From contig NZ_CP032514.1 in the NCBI RefSeq assembly GCF_003606385.1, positions 372,001 to 436,000 of the forward strand: a stretch of DNA of 64,000 nucleotides, in the 5' to 3' direction. The DNA is from Actinomyces lilanjuaniae (GTDB taxonomy: Bacteria > Actinomycetota > Actinomycetes > Actinomycetales > Actinomycetaceae). Every line of letters starts with the position of its first letter. Within the stretch, counting starts at the first letter, position 1. The notes under the pieces are model-generated. The model was not told where the DNA came from and ran no database searches. It saw nothing but the letters and a program-made list of their open reading frames with translations. Made by a program: the position numbers and the translations under genes. Positions 37,400 to 46,172 of the stretch are shown in pieces.

Positions 37400-38395
37400 T
37401 TAGGGGTCGGTCACCCCTTCCCCCTGGTAGACTTCTCGGCCCGCCATGAGGCCGGGGCCGCCAACTGGGAATCGGTCACCCGTTCCCCTTGGTAGACTTC
37501 GCCACGGCCTACCCGCGAGCCCTGAGGCACTGGGAATCAGTCACCCTTCCCCTTGGTAGACTTCACTGGGGCGAAGAGGATCCTGGACTGCCGCTGGGAA
37601 TCAGTCACCCTTCCCCTTGGTAGACTTCGCGGCGCCGTCACGGGCGACGATTGAGTGCTGGGAATCAGTCCCCTTCCCCTTGGTAGACTTCTCACGGACC
37701 TGGGTGATATCTACGCCAAGCTGGGAATCAGTCACCCTTCCCCTTGGTAGACTTCAGCTGCGCCGCCGCAGGGGCGCTGCCTCGCTGGGAATCAGTCACC
37801 CTTCCCCTTGGTAGACTTCCCCACCGGCCGCACCGGAACCTACGCACGCTGGGAATCAGTCACCCTTCCCCTTGGTAGACTTCGCGACCTGGGTGTCGAG
37901 CGAGACCTGCAGCTGGGAATCAGTCACCCTTCCCCTTGGTAGACTTCGCCAGTACGCAGCAAGCCGCCCCTGATCGCTGGGAATCAGTCACCCTTCCCCT
38001 TGGTAGACTTCTGGCTGACGGCCGGGGCCACTGCGCCAGGCTGGGAATCAGTCACCCTTCCCCTTGGTAGACTTCCCGCAGGGCAACGTCATCGCGATCA
38101 ACCGCTGGGAATCAGTCACCCTTCCCCTTGGTAGACTTCACGTCATGACCACCCCCTACTACCAGGAGCTGGGAATCAGTCACCCTTCCCCTTGGTAGAC
38201 TTCTGACGCGCGCTGAGCTGCGGGCACAGGCGCTGGGAATCAGTCACCCTTCCCCTTGGTAGACTTCCGCGAGCAGACCCTCACCGAGGTCTCCGGCTGG
38301 GAATCAGTCACCCTTCCCCTTGGTAGACTTCTGGGCGAAGACCGCTATCAGGGCCAGGGGCTGGGAATCAGTCACCCTTCCCCTTGGTAGACTTC
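37400..38395 (+). CRISPR. Type II-C CRISPR array, 16 repeats and 15 spacers
   Basis: The 36-base repeat begins GCTGGGAATCAGTCA and ends CCTTGGTAGACTTC; spacers are 28 bases, so the period is 64. Repeats start at 37400, 37464, 37529, 37593, 37657, 37720 and then every 64 bases to 38360. The first is clearly degenerate, the second has a one-base insertion and two changes, the third one change, and the fifth lacks one A. A further ghost of a repeat is visible at about 37336-37370. Repeats 6 to 16 are identical. The 5' half of the repeat pairs with the tracrRNA anti-repeat, which sets the crRNA strand as plus: each guide is a spacer followed by its repeat. Decay at the left end suggests that new spacers enter at the right end, near 38395. 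Confidence 0.98.
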
Positions 38396-38780
38396 TTCAC
38401 AGCCTACCAGGGGGAAGACATCAACGAAAGGTCAGGGTTCGACGTCGAAAAAACGAGAGCTGTGGGGCCTCCTCTCTGCCTCGCCCGGGGATCGTCAGGC
38501 AGTCAGGGCTCTTCCGGGTACTCTCCTGCTCGGTGACGAGGTAGAGCCTTCATGGTATTGAGGTCATGCTGCGCGCTCTAGATGGCTAGGTTCTATGCCG
38601 CAGTGTCAGATGGGTGGTTTGATGCTGCCAGGCGGTGCCAGTGGCTCCTTGCGATTGAGCGGGTCGTGGACGATCGCTCTCATGGGGGTCATAACCTTAG
38701 ATGGGAGGATCGGTTCCAAGGGGAATTGTCAGGACGTCGTCGGTGGGCTTGCCCTAGCGCGTGTGCATGGCGCGACTTGA
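38396..38780 (+). other. Region downstream of the array (possible leader)
   Basis: If the left end is the old end, this side carries the integration leader. The first 60 bases contain an A-rich segment (GACGTCGAAAAAACG near 38440). Weak open frames here do not look coding. Confidence 0.3.
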
Positions 38781-39005
38781 CCTACCGCGCATGATCGAGA
38801 AGTCGTCCTTGATGTCCTGGCCAGGTATCGGGGTGGTTCGCTTGGCGTGACGGGGGCGGGTGCCATATCTGTCGTTGAGGATGCGACTATGATACTGGCG
38901 TTTATGGTCGAGTCCTTTGGCGTGGGGTTCGTGGAGCCTCGTGCCTACGTCGGCTTGATGGCTATTTTGACTCAGAGTGCGGGCCGGTCGGCTGTTGGCG
39001 ATTAG
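38781..39005 (+). pseudogene. Fragment of an unrecognised protein gene
   Basis: After a TGA at 38778-38780 the frame stays open for 74 codons with protein-like composition (DREVVLDVLARYRGG, then GAISVVEDATMILAFMVESF and VGLMAILTQSAG) to a TAG at 39003-39005. An open stretch precedes the TGA in the same frame from 38595. This looks like the end of a decayed gene. I cannot name the family. A GTG at 38854 could in principle start a 49-residue protein. Confidence 0.35.
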
Positions 39006-39056
39006 TCGCCACATCTGATAAAGTGATCTTCCGTCAGATATCAACCCGTTGTGTGA

Positions 39057-39083
39057 GCTGGGAATCAGTCATTCCGCTTGTGG
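39057..39083 (+). repeat. Orphan degenerate CRISPR repeat
   Basis: Begins with 15 bases identical to the array repeat (GCTGGGAATCAGTCA), then continues with a three-base deletion (TTCCGCTTG for CCCTTCCCCTTGG). It lies 660 bases beyond the array and out of its 64-base phase. The part that pairs with the tracrRNA is intact. Just upstream is an inverted repeat ATCTGA/TCAGAT (39013-39039). Confidence 0.75.
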
Positions 39084-40129
39084 CGGGTCTGACGCACCCT
39101 CTCCTCGGGCGTCGTCCGGGCTATGGAAATTGGGATCTGCATGTTCGGGGAGGGGTGCTCTCTTGTGTGGAGCACAGTGGCGGTGGGAGGCGACTCCGGT
39201 GCTGGGCGTGGATCGTGGGCGGAGGATCCGCAGGCATGGGGTGCGCTGACAAATTCTGGCCTGGCCCGGCGTGGCTGGAGCGGGGACGGGGCTGGGTATA
39301 TGTGTGGCTCGCGCTACTGGGCAGTCGCAGCCACGCCTTTGGCAATGGGTCTGGCTTTCCCCAATGCGTGGTCGGCGGTGGGGGCTGCTTGTTGCTGAGT
39401 GCGCCCTGTCAGGGGCCTTCCTGCCGACTGCGGTCTGACGTGGTCCGGAACCTGAATCTGCCCGCGACCGATACCGACAAAGTTGCTGGTTCCTGGGATC
39501 CCAGCACCCATCCTCCTCCTTTCTTTTCTACCTGTTCTAATTGCCAGCACATAGGCGTCCGGTCTCGCGCCCACGTCGCGCAGCCCTCAGAGTGCGTGCG
39601 CCTCTTCGGGTAGCGATTGCGATGGACGTCGTTATGGGCGCCCCCTGGGCCGTGGGCTAGGCGGAGTGGGGTCAAAAGGGTCGACTGTTTGCCGACGCTG
39701 CTGGCCTGGGTGCCGGGGTAGGCGCCCTACGGCCGGGCCGATGTACGGAGTGGGACAAGCGGGTGCCCGTCACTGTCTCCGGGCTGGGGCAGGAGTTGGG
39801 AGTGCGTGGTCCCGCTCCCGATCGGGAAGGCGGGGGGGTAGGTAAGGTCTCCTGACTCTTGCCTCTTCGGCCGTGTTGGCAGGTAGCCGTGAGAGGGGTG
39901 GCGAAGGAATGGAACCATGCCGGATCTCTCTGTGTGCTACCGCGACTGGGCTCCAGGGTGGTGGTGCGAGGGGCTTGCCAAAATGTGGTATCGGTCACGA
40001 TGTGTTGTGTGCTGCTGTGTGCCGACGTAGGTCGGTGGCCGTGTTACGGTTGGACACGCAGCCGTTGTGTGATGACAAGAAACTCTCCGCACGAGGGCAT
40101 CAGAGTCCTTGTAGGTCGAAAGGATAACC
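39084..40129 (+). other. Stretch without a supported gene
   Basis: About one kilobase. Open frames on both strands have the Trp/Gly/Cys-rich or Pro/Arg-rich composition of non-coding G+C-rich DNA and no ribosome sites. It holds an 11-base match (40062-40072) to the bases just before the orphan repeat. Confidence 0.4.
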
Positions 40130-40417
40130 TTGCGGATCATTGTTGACGTTATGGCCGACAATAACCAGTCCCTGTGGGGCATTATGATTTCCCTCCTTCT
40201 GGCGTCTCTCCTTGTGCTGTGGGCGGTAGTTTCTCTAGGCGGCAGTGAGGTGCAGTCTAGCTGGTGGCCCTCTATCCTCCTCCTGATTATCTTAATACTT
40301 TCTGTTCTTGTCGTGCGGTTGTTCGCTACGCGTGTGACGAGGTCGAAGTTGGTGGCGGGTTTATGTCCCGCCACTCTATCTGTCGTCGCTATCTGGTGGC
40401 TCGACGCCGAGGGGTGA
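40130..40417 (+). CDS. Small membrane protein beside the cas genes
   Basis: 95 residues from TTG 40130, which has AAGGA five bases upstream; ATG 40151 is an alternative start without a ribosome site. Three hydrophobic helices (WGIMISLLLASLLVLWAVVSL, WWPSILLLIILILSVLVVRLF read as separate spans, and a shorter last one ending in WWLD). It converges on cas2 with about 125 bases between. I do not recognise it. Small membrane proteins near Cas9 are known in some lineages, but a link here is only positional. Confidence 0.55.
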   Translation: MRIIVDVMADNNQSLWGIMISLLLASLLVLWAVVSLGGSEVQSSWWPSILLLIILILSVLVVRLFATRVTRSKLVAGLCPATLSVVAIWWLDAEG

Positions 40418-40543
40418 CTAGGGAGTTACCGGGTGCACGCTGTTGGTGGCTGTGATGGCGTGCTGTGGGGTTGCTGGTAGTTCCTGTTTCGGTCAGGAAG
40501 CCGTAACTGGCAATTCTGTAGTAAGGTGAACTTAGAAGTTAAG

Positions 40544-40864
40544 TCAAAAAATCGTAAGTTGCTGAGGCTCCTTCTCGACCTTGACGGGTGCCTCGTTCTG
40601 GAAGCAGAGCGTCCGTGCCCACTCGCGGTCGGTGACGTAGAGGATACGGACCTCCCCGCCCGCGGGCAGGTTGGCCTTGATGGCGTTCACCCTACGGTTC
40701 TCGCCTGCCACGGTTGGGGAGTAGCGCACGTACACCGAGTACTGCGCCCGCCAGTAGCCCTCGTCAAGCAGAAGATTGCGGAAGCGTGTGGCCTCACGGC
40801 GCTGCTTCTTGGTGCCCACCGGCAGGTCGAACATGACAACGCACCACATCGGGTCATCTGCCAT
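40544..40864 (-). CDS. cas2: CRISPR-associated endoribonuclease/integrase subunit Cas2
   Basis: 106 residues, standard for Cas2. The start ATG at 40864 opens MADDPMWCVVMFDLPVGT, with the conserved Asp of the ferredoxin-like fold (MFDLPV). A longer upstream frame is only the overlap with cas1. Cas2 bridges two Cas1 dimers in the spacer integration complex. The gene overlaps the end of cas1 by 11 bases, so it is coupled to it. It is the last gene of the cas operon; the array lies about 2.1 kb further on. Confidence 0.97.
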   Translation of the reverse strand: MADDPMWCVVMFDLPVGTKKQRREATRFRNLLLDEGYWRAQYSVYVRYSPTVAGENRRVNAIKANLPAGGEVRILYVTDREWARTLCFQNEAPVKVEKEPQQLTIF

Positions 40865-41774
40865 TGTCACGATCCCGGTGAGGGCCTGTCCACTGCGGCA
40901 CGTCCAGCCGCTTACGGTCTCCTTCCACGTACTGCCCCAGGTGCTGTGCCAGGCGCTCGAGGACTGTGGGCAGGGTGTCGCCGCCTGCGTTGAAGGGCTG
41001 GAGCACTGCCTGTACAAGCCGTTGCTTGACTGAGCGGTCCGCCAGCGATCCTTCAGCCGGGAGGGTCAGGACCGTGGCGTCGACAGCCGGGCGGAAGGGC
41101 TCGATAAGGTCGTCGACAAGGTTGAAGTAGTTTGACCTGCCCCGGTGGAAGAGACCGAGCGTGGGGTTGAGCCCCGCACCCACGACAGCCCGGACCCCGT
41201 GAGCCCTCAGGACCCCGTAACCGTAATTGAGATAGGTGTTCCAGGGGTCCTCGGACTCTGGCAGTCGTAGAAAGGACTGGTCCGGGCCGAACAGGCGGGC
41301 CCAGTACAGTCGTGCCGCCTGGCCCTCCACGTTTTCCGGGTCCCCGGAGTGCACCGACTTCGCCAGGTTTCGCAGGCGCAGGGCGGTGGACTTATCCACC
41401 GTAGACAGGACGTGCGCCTGGCCGAGGACCTTGGCTCGCACGAGCCTCCCCCACGCGTTCTTCTGCCGGGGAAGTGAGAGCTCTGCCTGCGCCCGCTGCC
41501 TGGCCCCGACGCGCGTATGCGCGCGCCAGGGGTAGGCAGCCCCCTCGGGGACACCACGCCAGTCGCAGAACATGACGACGACGTCGGCGTCCAGCAGCCG
41601 GTGCATGACTGCGGTGGAGATCGAGACCCTGGTACCTAGGAGGACCACGGCCACATCGGCGACCGGGACTGACTGGAAAGCTCCCTCCTCCGGGCGAATC
41701 TCAATGGCTCCGCGCGCGGAGCGGATCGAACCAGTAAGTGACGAGCAGTCGAGGATGCGCCAGGCGGTGTCCAC
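40854..41774 (-). CDS. cas1: CRISPR-associated integrase Cas1
   Basis: 306 residues from GTG 41774. The metal-binding residues are visible: Glu in NVEGQAARLYW near 149, His in GLFHRGRSNYFNLV near 210 and Asp in the same region (DDLIEPFRPAVD). Cas1 with Cas2 inserts new spacers into the array. It starts nine bases after the cas9 stop. With Cas9 and Cas2 but no Csn2 or Cas4, this defines a type II-C locus. Confidence 0.97.
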   Translation of the reverse strand: MDTAWRILDCSSLTGSIRSARGAIEIRPEEGAFQSVPVADVAVVLLGTRVSISTAVMHRLLDADVVVMFCDWRGVPEGAAYPWRAHTRVGARQRAQAELSLPRQKNAWGRLVRAKVLGQAHVLSTVDKSTALRLRNLAKSVHSGDPENVEGQAARLYWARLFGPDQSFLRLPESEDPWNTYLNYGYGVLRAHGVRAVVGAGLNPTLGLFHRGRSNYFNLVDDLIEPFRPAVDATVLTLPAEGSLADRSVKQRLVQAVLQPFNAGGDTLPTVLERLAQHLGQYVEGDRKRLDVPQWTGPHRDRDNGR

Positions 41775-41783
41775 GGAGGCCGC

Positions 41784-44700
41784 CTACTCAATGCGCCACG
41801 ACACCGGCAGCCCCGCTGTGCTCGCTGTGCGGGGGCGTCCCAGGGCGTCACGGCGGATCACTCGTGGGTGTGACGCGCCCAGCGCGTTGACAGCGATGAC
41901 CCATCCTGGGGTACCGAGCGTCTTGTGCACGGCGTCGGGGGCGTCGTCGGGGAGCCCCTCGGCGGCCATCTGGGAGGGGCGCAATCGCAGTTGTGACTCG
42001 CTGTAGAACCCGTGGACTCGCCACCGGTAGGTGTCCGGGTACTCTGCAAGGAAATCTCCGATCTTTCCCCTGCTGAAGCCGGACATGGGGACCTCGAGCT
42101 CGTCGCCAACAACGACCCACCCCAGGTACGTGGCCGTCTGGTCCCTCAGCGCTGCCCGGAGCTTGGGCTCGGCGCAGCGCATGGAGATCGACTGGGGCAG
42201 GACCTCCGCGGCAAAGAGGTTCTCAGTGCGGTGCCGCTGGAGGTCGCAGGAGAAGACCCGCAGCATGGCGTAGGCGGGCTTCCTTCCCTCAATGCGGTAG
42301 ATGCGGGCATGGTGGATCGTTGAGCTGATCTCTGCGTACCCGCCGTGCACCGGGATGGCCGCAAAGGGCTTCTCGGTGGGGCTGCCTGACTTCTTGTCCT
42401 TGGTGAAGACCGTGACCTGCTCCTCCGCCCTGACAGGTGTGCCGTGGACCCGTATCACCCGTTGCGGATCGGCCGGGAGCCCCTTCTTCTGGTCATAGTC
42501 GGGCTGGCGCGTCAGCGCACACCACAGCGCCTCCGAGGAGGCCCGGTCAACCTGCGCCGCAGTGAGGCCGTCCCCCAGGCGGACCCGGCCGAGCGAGCGA
42601 ATGGTGTCGTCGTGGGCCGCGCCGTCCCCCAGGCGCAGACGTATATTCTCCGTCACATAGATCGTGTCCTCCGCCAGTGCCGCGTTCAGCAGCCCGACGA
42701 GCCGGAGCATTGAGTTCTTCCACTGCTCGAACTTCTCCCTGGCTTCTGGGCCCAGCCATGCATTGTCCCGCCAGGTCTGATTCTCCCTCCTATAGAGCTG
42801 CTCCCAGCGCAGGCTGGAGCGCTCGGCCAGGGTCTTGGCGATCCCCGGGCGCATGAGGGCGACGACAGCCGCGTCCACAGCGTGGTGCCTGCGGTCCAGG
42901 CGGTCCTTTCTCCCCTTCTCCCCAAGGAGGTTGACGCGCGAGTCGATGCCAGCGGCACGCCGCGCCGCCGCGGTCACGCTGCCCCGGTACACGGCGACCT
43001 GGGTGCGAGGCTCGGGGAACGCGGCAGCAATCCGGTGCCGCAGCTCATTGGCCATCCAGGCCACGGACTCCATGCTCCGCTCGTCGATCGGCGGGTCCTC
43101 CCGGGTGCGGCGCAGGCGTGTGATGACATCTTTCTTCAGGCGGCTCAGCTGTGTGCGGTCCATCGATTCCGGTCGGTTCCTCCACGCCCTGACACGCTTG
43201 ACGGCGGCCTCTACGCTCACCCCAGGCCTGTCGCAGGACGTGGCCCACTCTGAGAAGATCTTCTTTGACTTCTGCTGGTTGCAGGGTCCGCACACGGCAA
43301 CGAGGTTCTCACGGTGGTTGTTGGATCCTGGGCCCGCCTGAGGGACAATATGGTCGAGCTCCGCATCGTCGTACCCGATGGGGTTCCCGCAGTACAGGCA
43401 CTTGCTGTCCTGCAGCGTGATCGCCTCGTACCGGATGACGTCTGACCTGCGCACCTCACCCCCGCGTCCCAGCGCCTCATGAATCTGGGCGATCGTCCTC
43501 TGGTTCTGCTCAAAGCGCCGTTTATTCTCCAGGTCGATCTCGCGCGCCATGCGCTCGCTCACGAAGCCGTCACGCACGTGCTCCACCTGGATACGTTCCG
43601 GGACGCCGTACACGTCCTTGACCGCGTTGAGGAAGCGTGCGACGACCTTGACCGTGCGGTCCACCGCCGGGTTCCCCACCGGGGTGCCAATTGGCTCGGC
43701 TGGCGGGACCCACCCGTCGTCAACACCGAAGACGGCCTTGCGCGCCTGGTGCAGGTCATCGGTCGTGGTGAGCATGTGCTCGTTGAGCCGTGTGAGCGAG
43801 TCGCGGGAGTAGGCGGCCCGGCCGACCGGGAGGTGGACCTTGTCCAGCGCCCCTTGCTCCTTCTCTGACAACGAGGACAGGAACTCGGCGCATTCCGAGT
43901 CCTCGGTCGCCTCGTAGAGCTGGTGGACCATCGCGCTGCGGCGCTCGGTGTCAGCCTCAGCCCACCAGGACTGCAGTGCCTTGATCGGGCACCTGCGCAC
44001 AACCCGGTCGGTGGCGTCAATCGGGGGCCGGGCGGCAGAGCGCTCGCCGTCGGCAGTGAGCCGGGCGGTGCCGTGCAGGTCCTGGCGGGCGATGCCAAGC
44101 AGGTCGGAGACGTCGTCCCAGCCAGGATCGTCTGTGGATGACCCGAGCAGGAAGCTAACGACACCACGGCGCTCGTCCGCGCTCAGGGGCCGGGCCTCAC
44201 CGTTGTCGTGGATTCTGAGGTTGGCCGTGATGGAGATAATCCGGTACCGCTGGAACTCGGGGTCACACTTCGGCGCGCGTGGCAGCGCCTCCTGGCCCGG
44301 TAGAGGATCACGGCCGACCCGGCCGACGGCCGAACCACGTGGGGACTCCGCTGCGAAGACAGCCAGGATGATGGCCCGACAGTCCTCGTCGCTGACGCCC
44401 TGCACCGCGCAGATCCGGCGGATCTCATTGGCGTTGTCGCTCTGGTGGATCTTTCCGAGCAGCCCTGTCTGTCCCCGCATGGGAAGGCGCCTTGTCAGCG
44501 CGACCTGCTGCATGATCTGGCCGGGAGTCAGCCCGTCCTCCAGGATCTCGCCTGTGCGCTCGGTAATCCGGTTCCGCACCGCCTCCATGAAGGAGGAGTC
44601 CGGCGCGGGCTCAAGCAGCGACTCCGCCTTGGTGTAAGGGTTGCGCCACCCGCGGTGACGGGCGATGTGACGCACCGCCATGGCGATGGCAGGGCGACGC

Positions 44701-45056
44701 GCCTCCTCGGGAAGGGGGTGATCGGCAAGCTCGGCGCGTACCCGCCAGATAAGGTAAGGGTCCTTGTCGTCCCCGTAGTCTGGGACCGGGTAGCCAAGGC
44801 GTTGCAGGGTGTCGTCGAGGTTCTTCAGACGCCGACGCCGCCTGCGTATGAGCCGTCTGGTGCGCCGGGCCGCACCGGAGGTGTTGCGGCGGGTCAACGC
44901 GTTCTTGGCCCCGTCCTTGTCCAGGCCTGAGTCGTGGATGTGGGACAGGGCGGACAGGACCCGGGTGGGAACACCGTTCCCGTCGACCTCGATAGCGGCC
45001 AGGCCGACCGAGTGCGAGCCGACGTCGATCCCCACGTTGATGTGCCTCGTTGCCAT
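41784..45056 (-). CDS. cas9: Type II-C Cas9 endonuclease
   Basis: 1090 residues, close to the 1101 of Actinomyces naeslundii Cas9. RuvC-I is GIDVGSHSVG with Asp11, then an Arg-rich bridge helix (RRLIRRRRRRLKNL, 67-80). RuvC-II has Glu492 in QVEHVRDG. The HNH domain has ELDHIVPQ with His569 and a zinc site formed by Cys553, Cys556, Cys589 and Cys592, the same arrangement described for AnaCas9. RuvC-III has His725 and Asp728 in RRHHAVDAA. All catalytic residues are present, so the enzyme should cut both strands of a protospacer. The ATG at 45056 has AGGA eight bases upstream. It is first in cas9-cas1-cas2, 55 bases after the tracrRNA terminator, so read-through or a promoter in that gap drives it. 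The PAM cannot be read from the sequence. Confidence 0.98.
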   Translation of the reverse strand: MATRHINVGIDVGSHSVGLAAIEVDGNGVPTRVLSALSHIHDSGLDKDGAKNALTRRNTSGAARRTRRLIRRRRRRLKNLDDTLQRLGYPVPDYGDDKDPYLIWRVRAELADHPLPEEARRPAIAMAVRHIARHRGWRNPYTKAESLLEPAPDSSFMEAVRNRITERTGEILEDGLTPGQIMQQVALTRRLPMRGQTGLLGKIHQSDNANEIRRICAVQGVSDEDCRAIILAVFAAESPRGSAVGRVGRDPLPGQEALPRAPKCDPEFQRYRIISITANLRIHDNGEARPLSADERRGVVSFLLGSSTDDPGWDDVSDLLGIARQDLHGTARLTADGERSAARPPIDATDRVVRRCPIKALQSWWAEADTERRSAMVHQLYEATEDSECAEFLSSLSEKEQGALDKVHLPVGRAAYSRDSLTRLNEHMLTTTDDLHQARKAVFGVDDGWVPPAEPIGTPVGNPAVDRTVKVVARFLNAVKDVYGVPERIQVEHVRDGFVSERMAREIDLENKRRFEQNQRTIAQIHEALGRGGEVRRSDVIRYEAITLQDSKCLYCGNPIGYDDAELDHIVPQAGPGSNNHRENLVAVCGPCNQQKSKKIFSEWATSCDRPGVSVEAAVKRVRAWRNRPESMDRTQLSRLKKDVITRLRRTREDPPIDERSMESVAWMANELRHRIAAAFPEPRTQVAVYRGSVTAAARRAAGIDSRVNLLGEKGRKDRLDRRHHAVDAAVVALMRPGIAKTLAERSSLRWEQLYRRENQTWRDNAWLGPEAREKFEQWKNSMLRLVGLLNAALAEDTIYVTENIRLRLGDGAAHDDTIRSLGRVRLGDGLTAAQVDRASSEALWCALTRQPDYDQKKGLPADPQRVIRVHGTPVRAEEQVTVFTKDKKSGSPTEKPFAAIPVHGGYAEISSTIHHARIYRIEGRKPAYAMLRVFSCDLQRHRTENLFAAEVLPQSISMRCAEPKLRAALRDQTATYLGWVVVGDELEVPMSGFSRGKIGDFLAEYPDTYRWRVHGFYSESQLRLRPSQMAAEGLPDDAPDAVHKTLGTPGWVIAVNALGASHPRVIRRDALGRPRTASTAGLPVSWRIE

Positions 45057-45111
45057 GGGGAGTTCCTATCACGTCCCCGTAAGTTCTCGCAGGGAAACCG
45101 TGTGAGAATAT

Positions 45112-45211
45112 GAAAGCTGCCCGACCCCGGAGGGGCCGGGCAGCGGGACCGGCAAGCCGGTGGAGCCTTCGTCCGCACAAGCACGGTGCGGCTTACTGGG
45201 AATCAGTCATG
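45112..45211 (-). ncRNA. tracrRNA
   Basis: On the minus strand the RNA begins with the anti-repeat TGACTGATTCCCAGT (complement of 45195-45209), which pairs with the first 14 or 15 bases of the repeat. It continues with a hairpin CCGCAC/GTGCGG (45173-45191), a second hairpin ACCGGC/GCCGGT with a two-base loop (45148-45161) and a terminator hairpin (45116-45144) followed by TTT. Length about 100 bases. With Cas9 and RNase III it would process the crRNAs (family knowledge). It has its own promoter and lies directly upstream of cas9 on the same strand. Confidence 0.92.
45113..45144 (-). terminator. Intrinsic terminator of the tracrRNA
   Basis: GCTGCCCG pairs with CGGGCAGC, with an inner CCCC/GGGG stem, and the minus strand then reads TTT. 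It also forms the last hairpin of the tracrRNA. Confidence 0.75.
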
Positions 45212-45214
45212 TGC

Positions 45215-45243
45215 ACTCTATCGCCAGGCGTCCTGGTGCGCAA
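45215..45243 (-). promoter_or_regulatory. Promoter of the tracrRNA
   Basis: On the minus strand TTGCGC (45243-45238), a 17-base spacer and TAGAGT (45220-45215). The predicted start is about 45208-45211, just before the anti-repeat. Confidence 0.65.
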
Positions 45244-45385
45244 GGTCCCGACAAGCGGTACATCATGGATGCACGCCACGGAAAGGACCTCAGATCCTGC
45301 CTGCTCAGGCTGAATGGCCTCGGTGCTGGCAGGGCGTCTCTGCCCCGTCTACCAGGCGGATAGCGGCAAGCCTGAGCCGAGGCCT

Positions 45386-45769
45386 TCACCGCCCCCGGGC
45401 CTGCCTAATGACCGCCTCAACCGGTCCCGTCATGCTCCTGAGCGTGCTGGCGGTCCTCGTGGTGTCTCCACTGATGCGGCCGATGACGTACAGGCCCGGC
45501 CAGTGCCCCACTGAGGAGTAGGCCAGGACGAGTACCTTGTTGGGTGTGTACCAGGCGATGTCGCCAGCCTGGGGCGCGGCGGCTGACATCCCGGTCACGT
45601 CCAGCGCCTCGGGCAGGGCGGCCAGGATCTCCTGCCCGGCGTAGTCGGAGAAGGACACTGTGACGGGCAGCTGGCGCAGCAGGGAGCGGCTGGCTGGGGA
45701 GTCGTCCAGGGTGGCTGCGAGGAGGGAGCCGCCCAGGGTGATGGTAATGGGGTGTGTTGTGGTGCTCAT
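45386..45769 (-). CDS. Cyclophilin-like fold protein (COG2164-like)
   Basis: 127 residues from ATG 45769, with AGGAGA seven bases upstream; the longer frame above it is low-complexity. The pattern ITITLGG, then DSPASRSLLRQLPVTVSFSDYAGQE, EALDVTG, GDIAWYTPNKVLVLAYSS and IGRISGD matches the small cyclophilin-like beta-barrel proteins. Their activity is not established: most lack the residues for prolyl isomerisation. It stands alone between the tracrRNA and the MrfA-type helicase. Confidence 0.8.
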   Translation of the reverse strand: MSTTTHPITITLGGSLLAATLDDSPASRSLLRQLPVTVSFSDYAGQEILAALPEALDVTGMSAAAPQAGDIAWYTPNKVLVLAYSSVGHWPGLYVIGRISGDTTRTASTLRSMTGPVEAVIRQARGR

Positions 45770-46019
45770 GGGTTCTCCTGTCTGGGAGAGGGCGGACCGT
45801 GGTGCCCTATTCGGCGCTGTGCCGGGTCCGCTTGTGCCGCAGCGCCGGGCGGTTCCCCTGATCGGGTGCTCGAGCATGACTCTAGACCGGGCTGCTAGCG
45901 GCTGGGAGGCCCGCACAGGCCTCCCCTGGGGCCGCTTGCCCCGCTTGCCGTGGACCCGTCTCCTGCCGTGCCCCGGCCCTGCCCGCAGGAGCTGGTTCCA
46001 GGTTCTCATGCCCGGCTTA

Positions 46020-46065
46020 CCGTATTCGCCGCCCGGTATTCGCGGCCCGGTATTCGCGGCCCGCC
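46020..46065 (+). repeat. Short tandem repeat CCCGGTATTCGCGG
   Basis: Three partly degenerate tandem units of 14 bases in the gap between the cyclophilin-like gene and the MrfA-type helicase. No function is apparent. The rest of 45770-46172 is non-coding apart from the hairpin at 46123. Confidence 0.5.
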
Positions 46066-46122
46066 GTCGTTGTCTGACGGGACGTGGCCTGCTGGGCTGC
46101 GCCCCTCCTTCTCCTCAGCTGA

Positions 46123-46148
46123 GGCCTGCTCCTTCTCGGGAGCAGGCC
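46123..46148 (-). terminator. Hairpin downstream of the MrfA-type helicase
   Basis: Perfect 10-bp stem GGCCTGCTCC/GGAGCAGGCC with a six-base loop, 25 bases past the helicase stop. No T-run follows, as is common for terminators of high-GC actinobacteria. Confidence 0.5.
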
Positions 46149-46172
46149 GTAGTGCGACAGGGGCGAGGGCCA

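Noticed and set aside
37617..37814. Short open frames inside the CRISPR array
   Set aside because: They translate the repeats and are not genes.
39057..39083. Second tracrRNA on the minus strand
   Set aside because: The anti-repeat-like bases are present, but no tracrRNA hairpins or terminator follow on that strand; a degenerate repeat on the plus strand fits better.
39023..39613. 196-codon plus-strand frame beyond the array
   Set aside because: Trp/Cys/Gly-rich, no ribosome site, and it runs through the orphan repeat.
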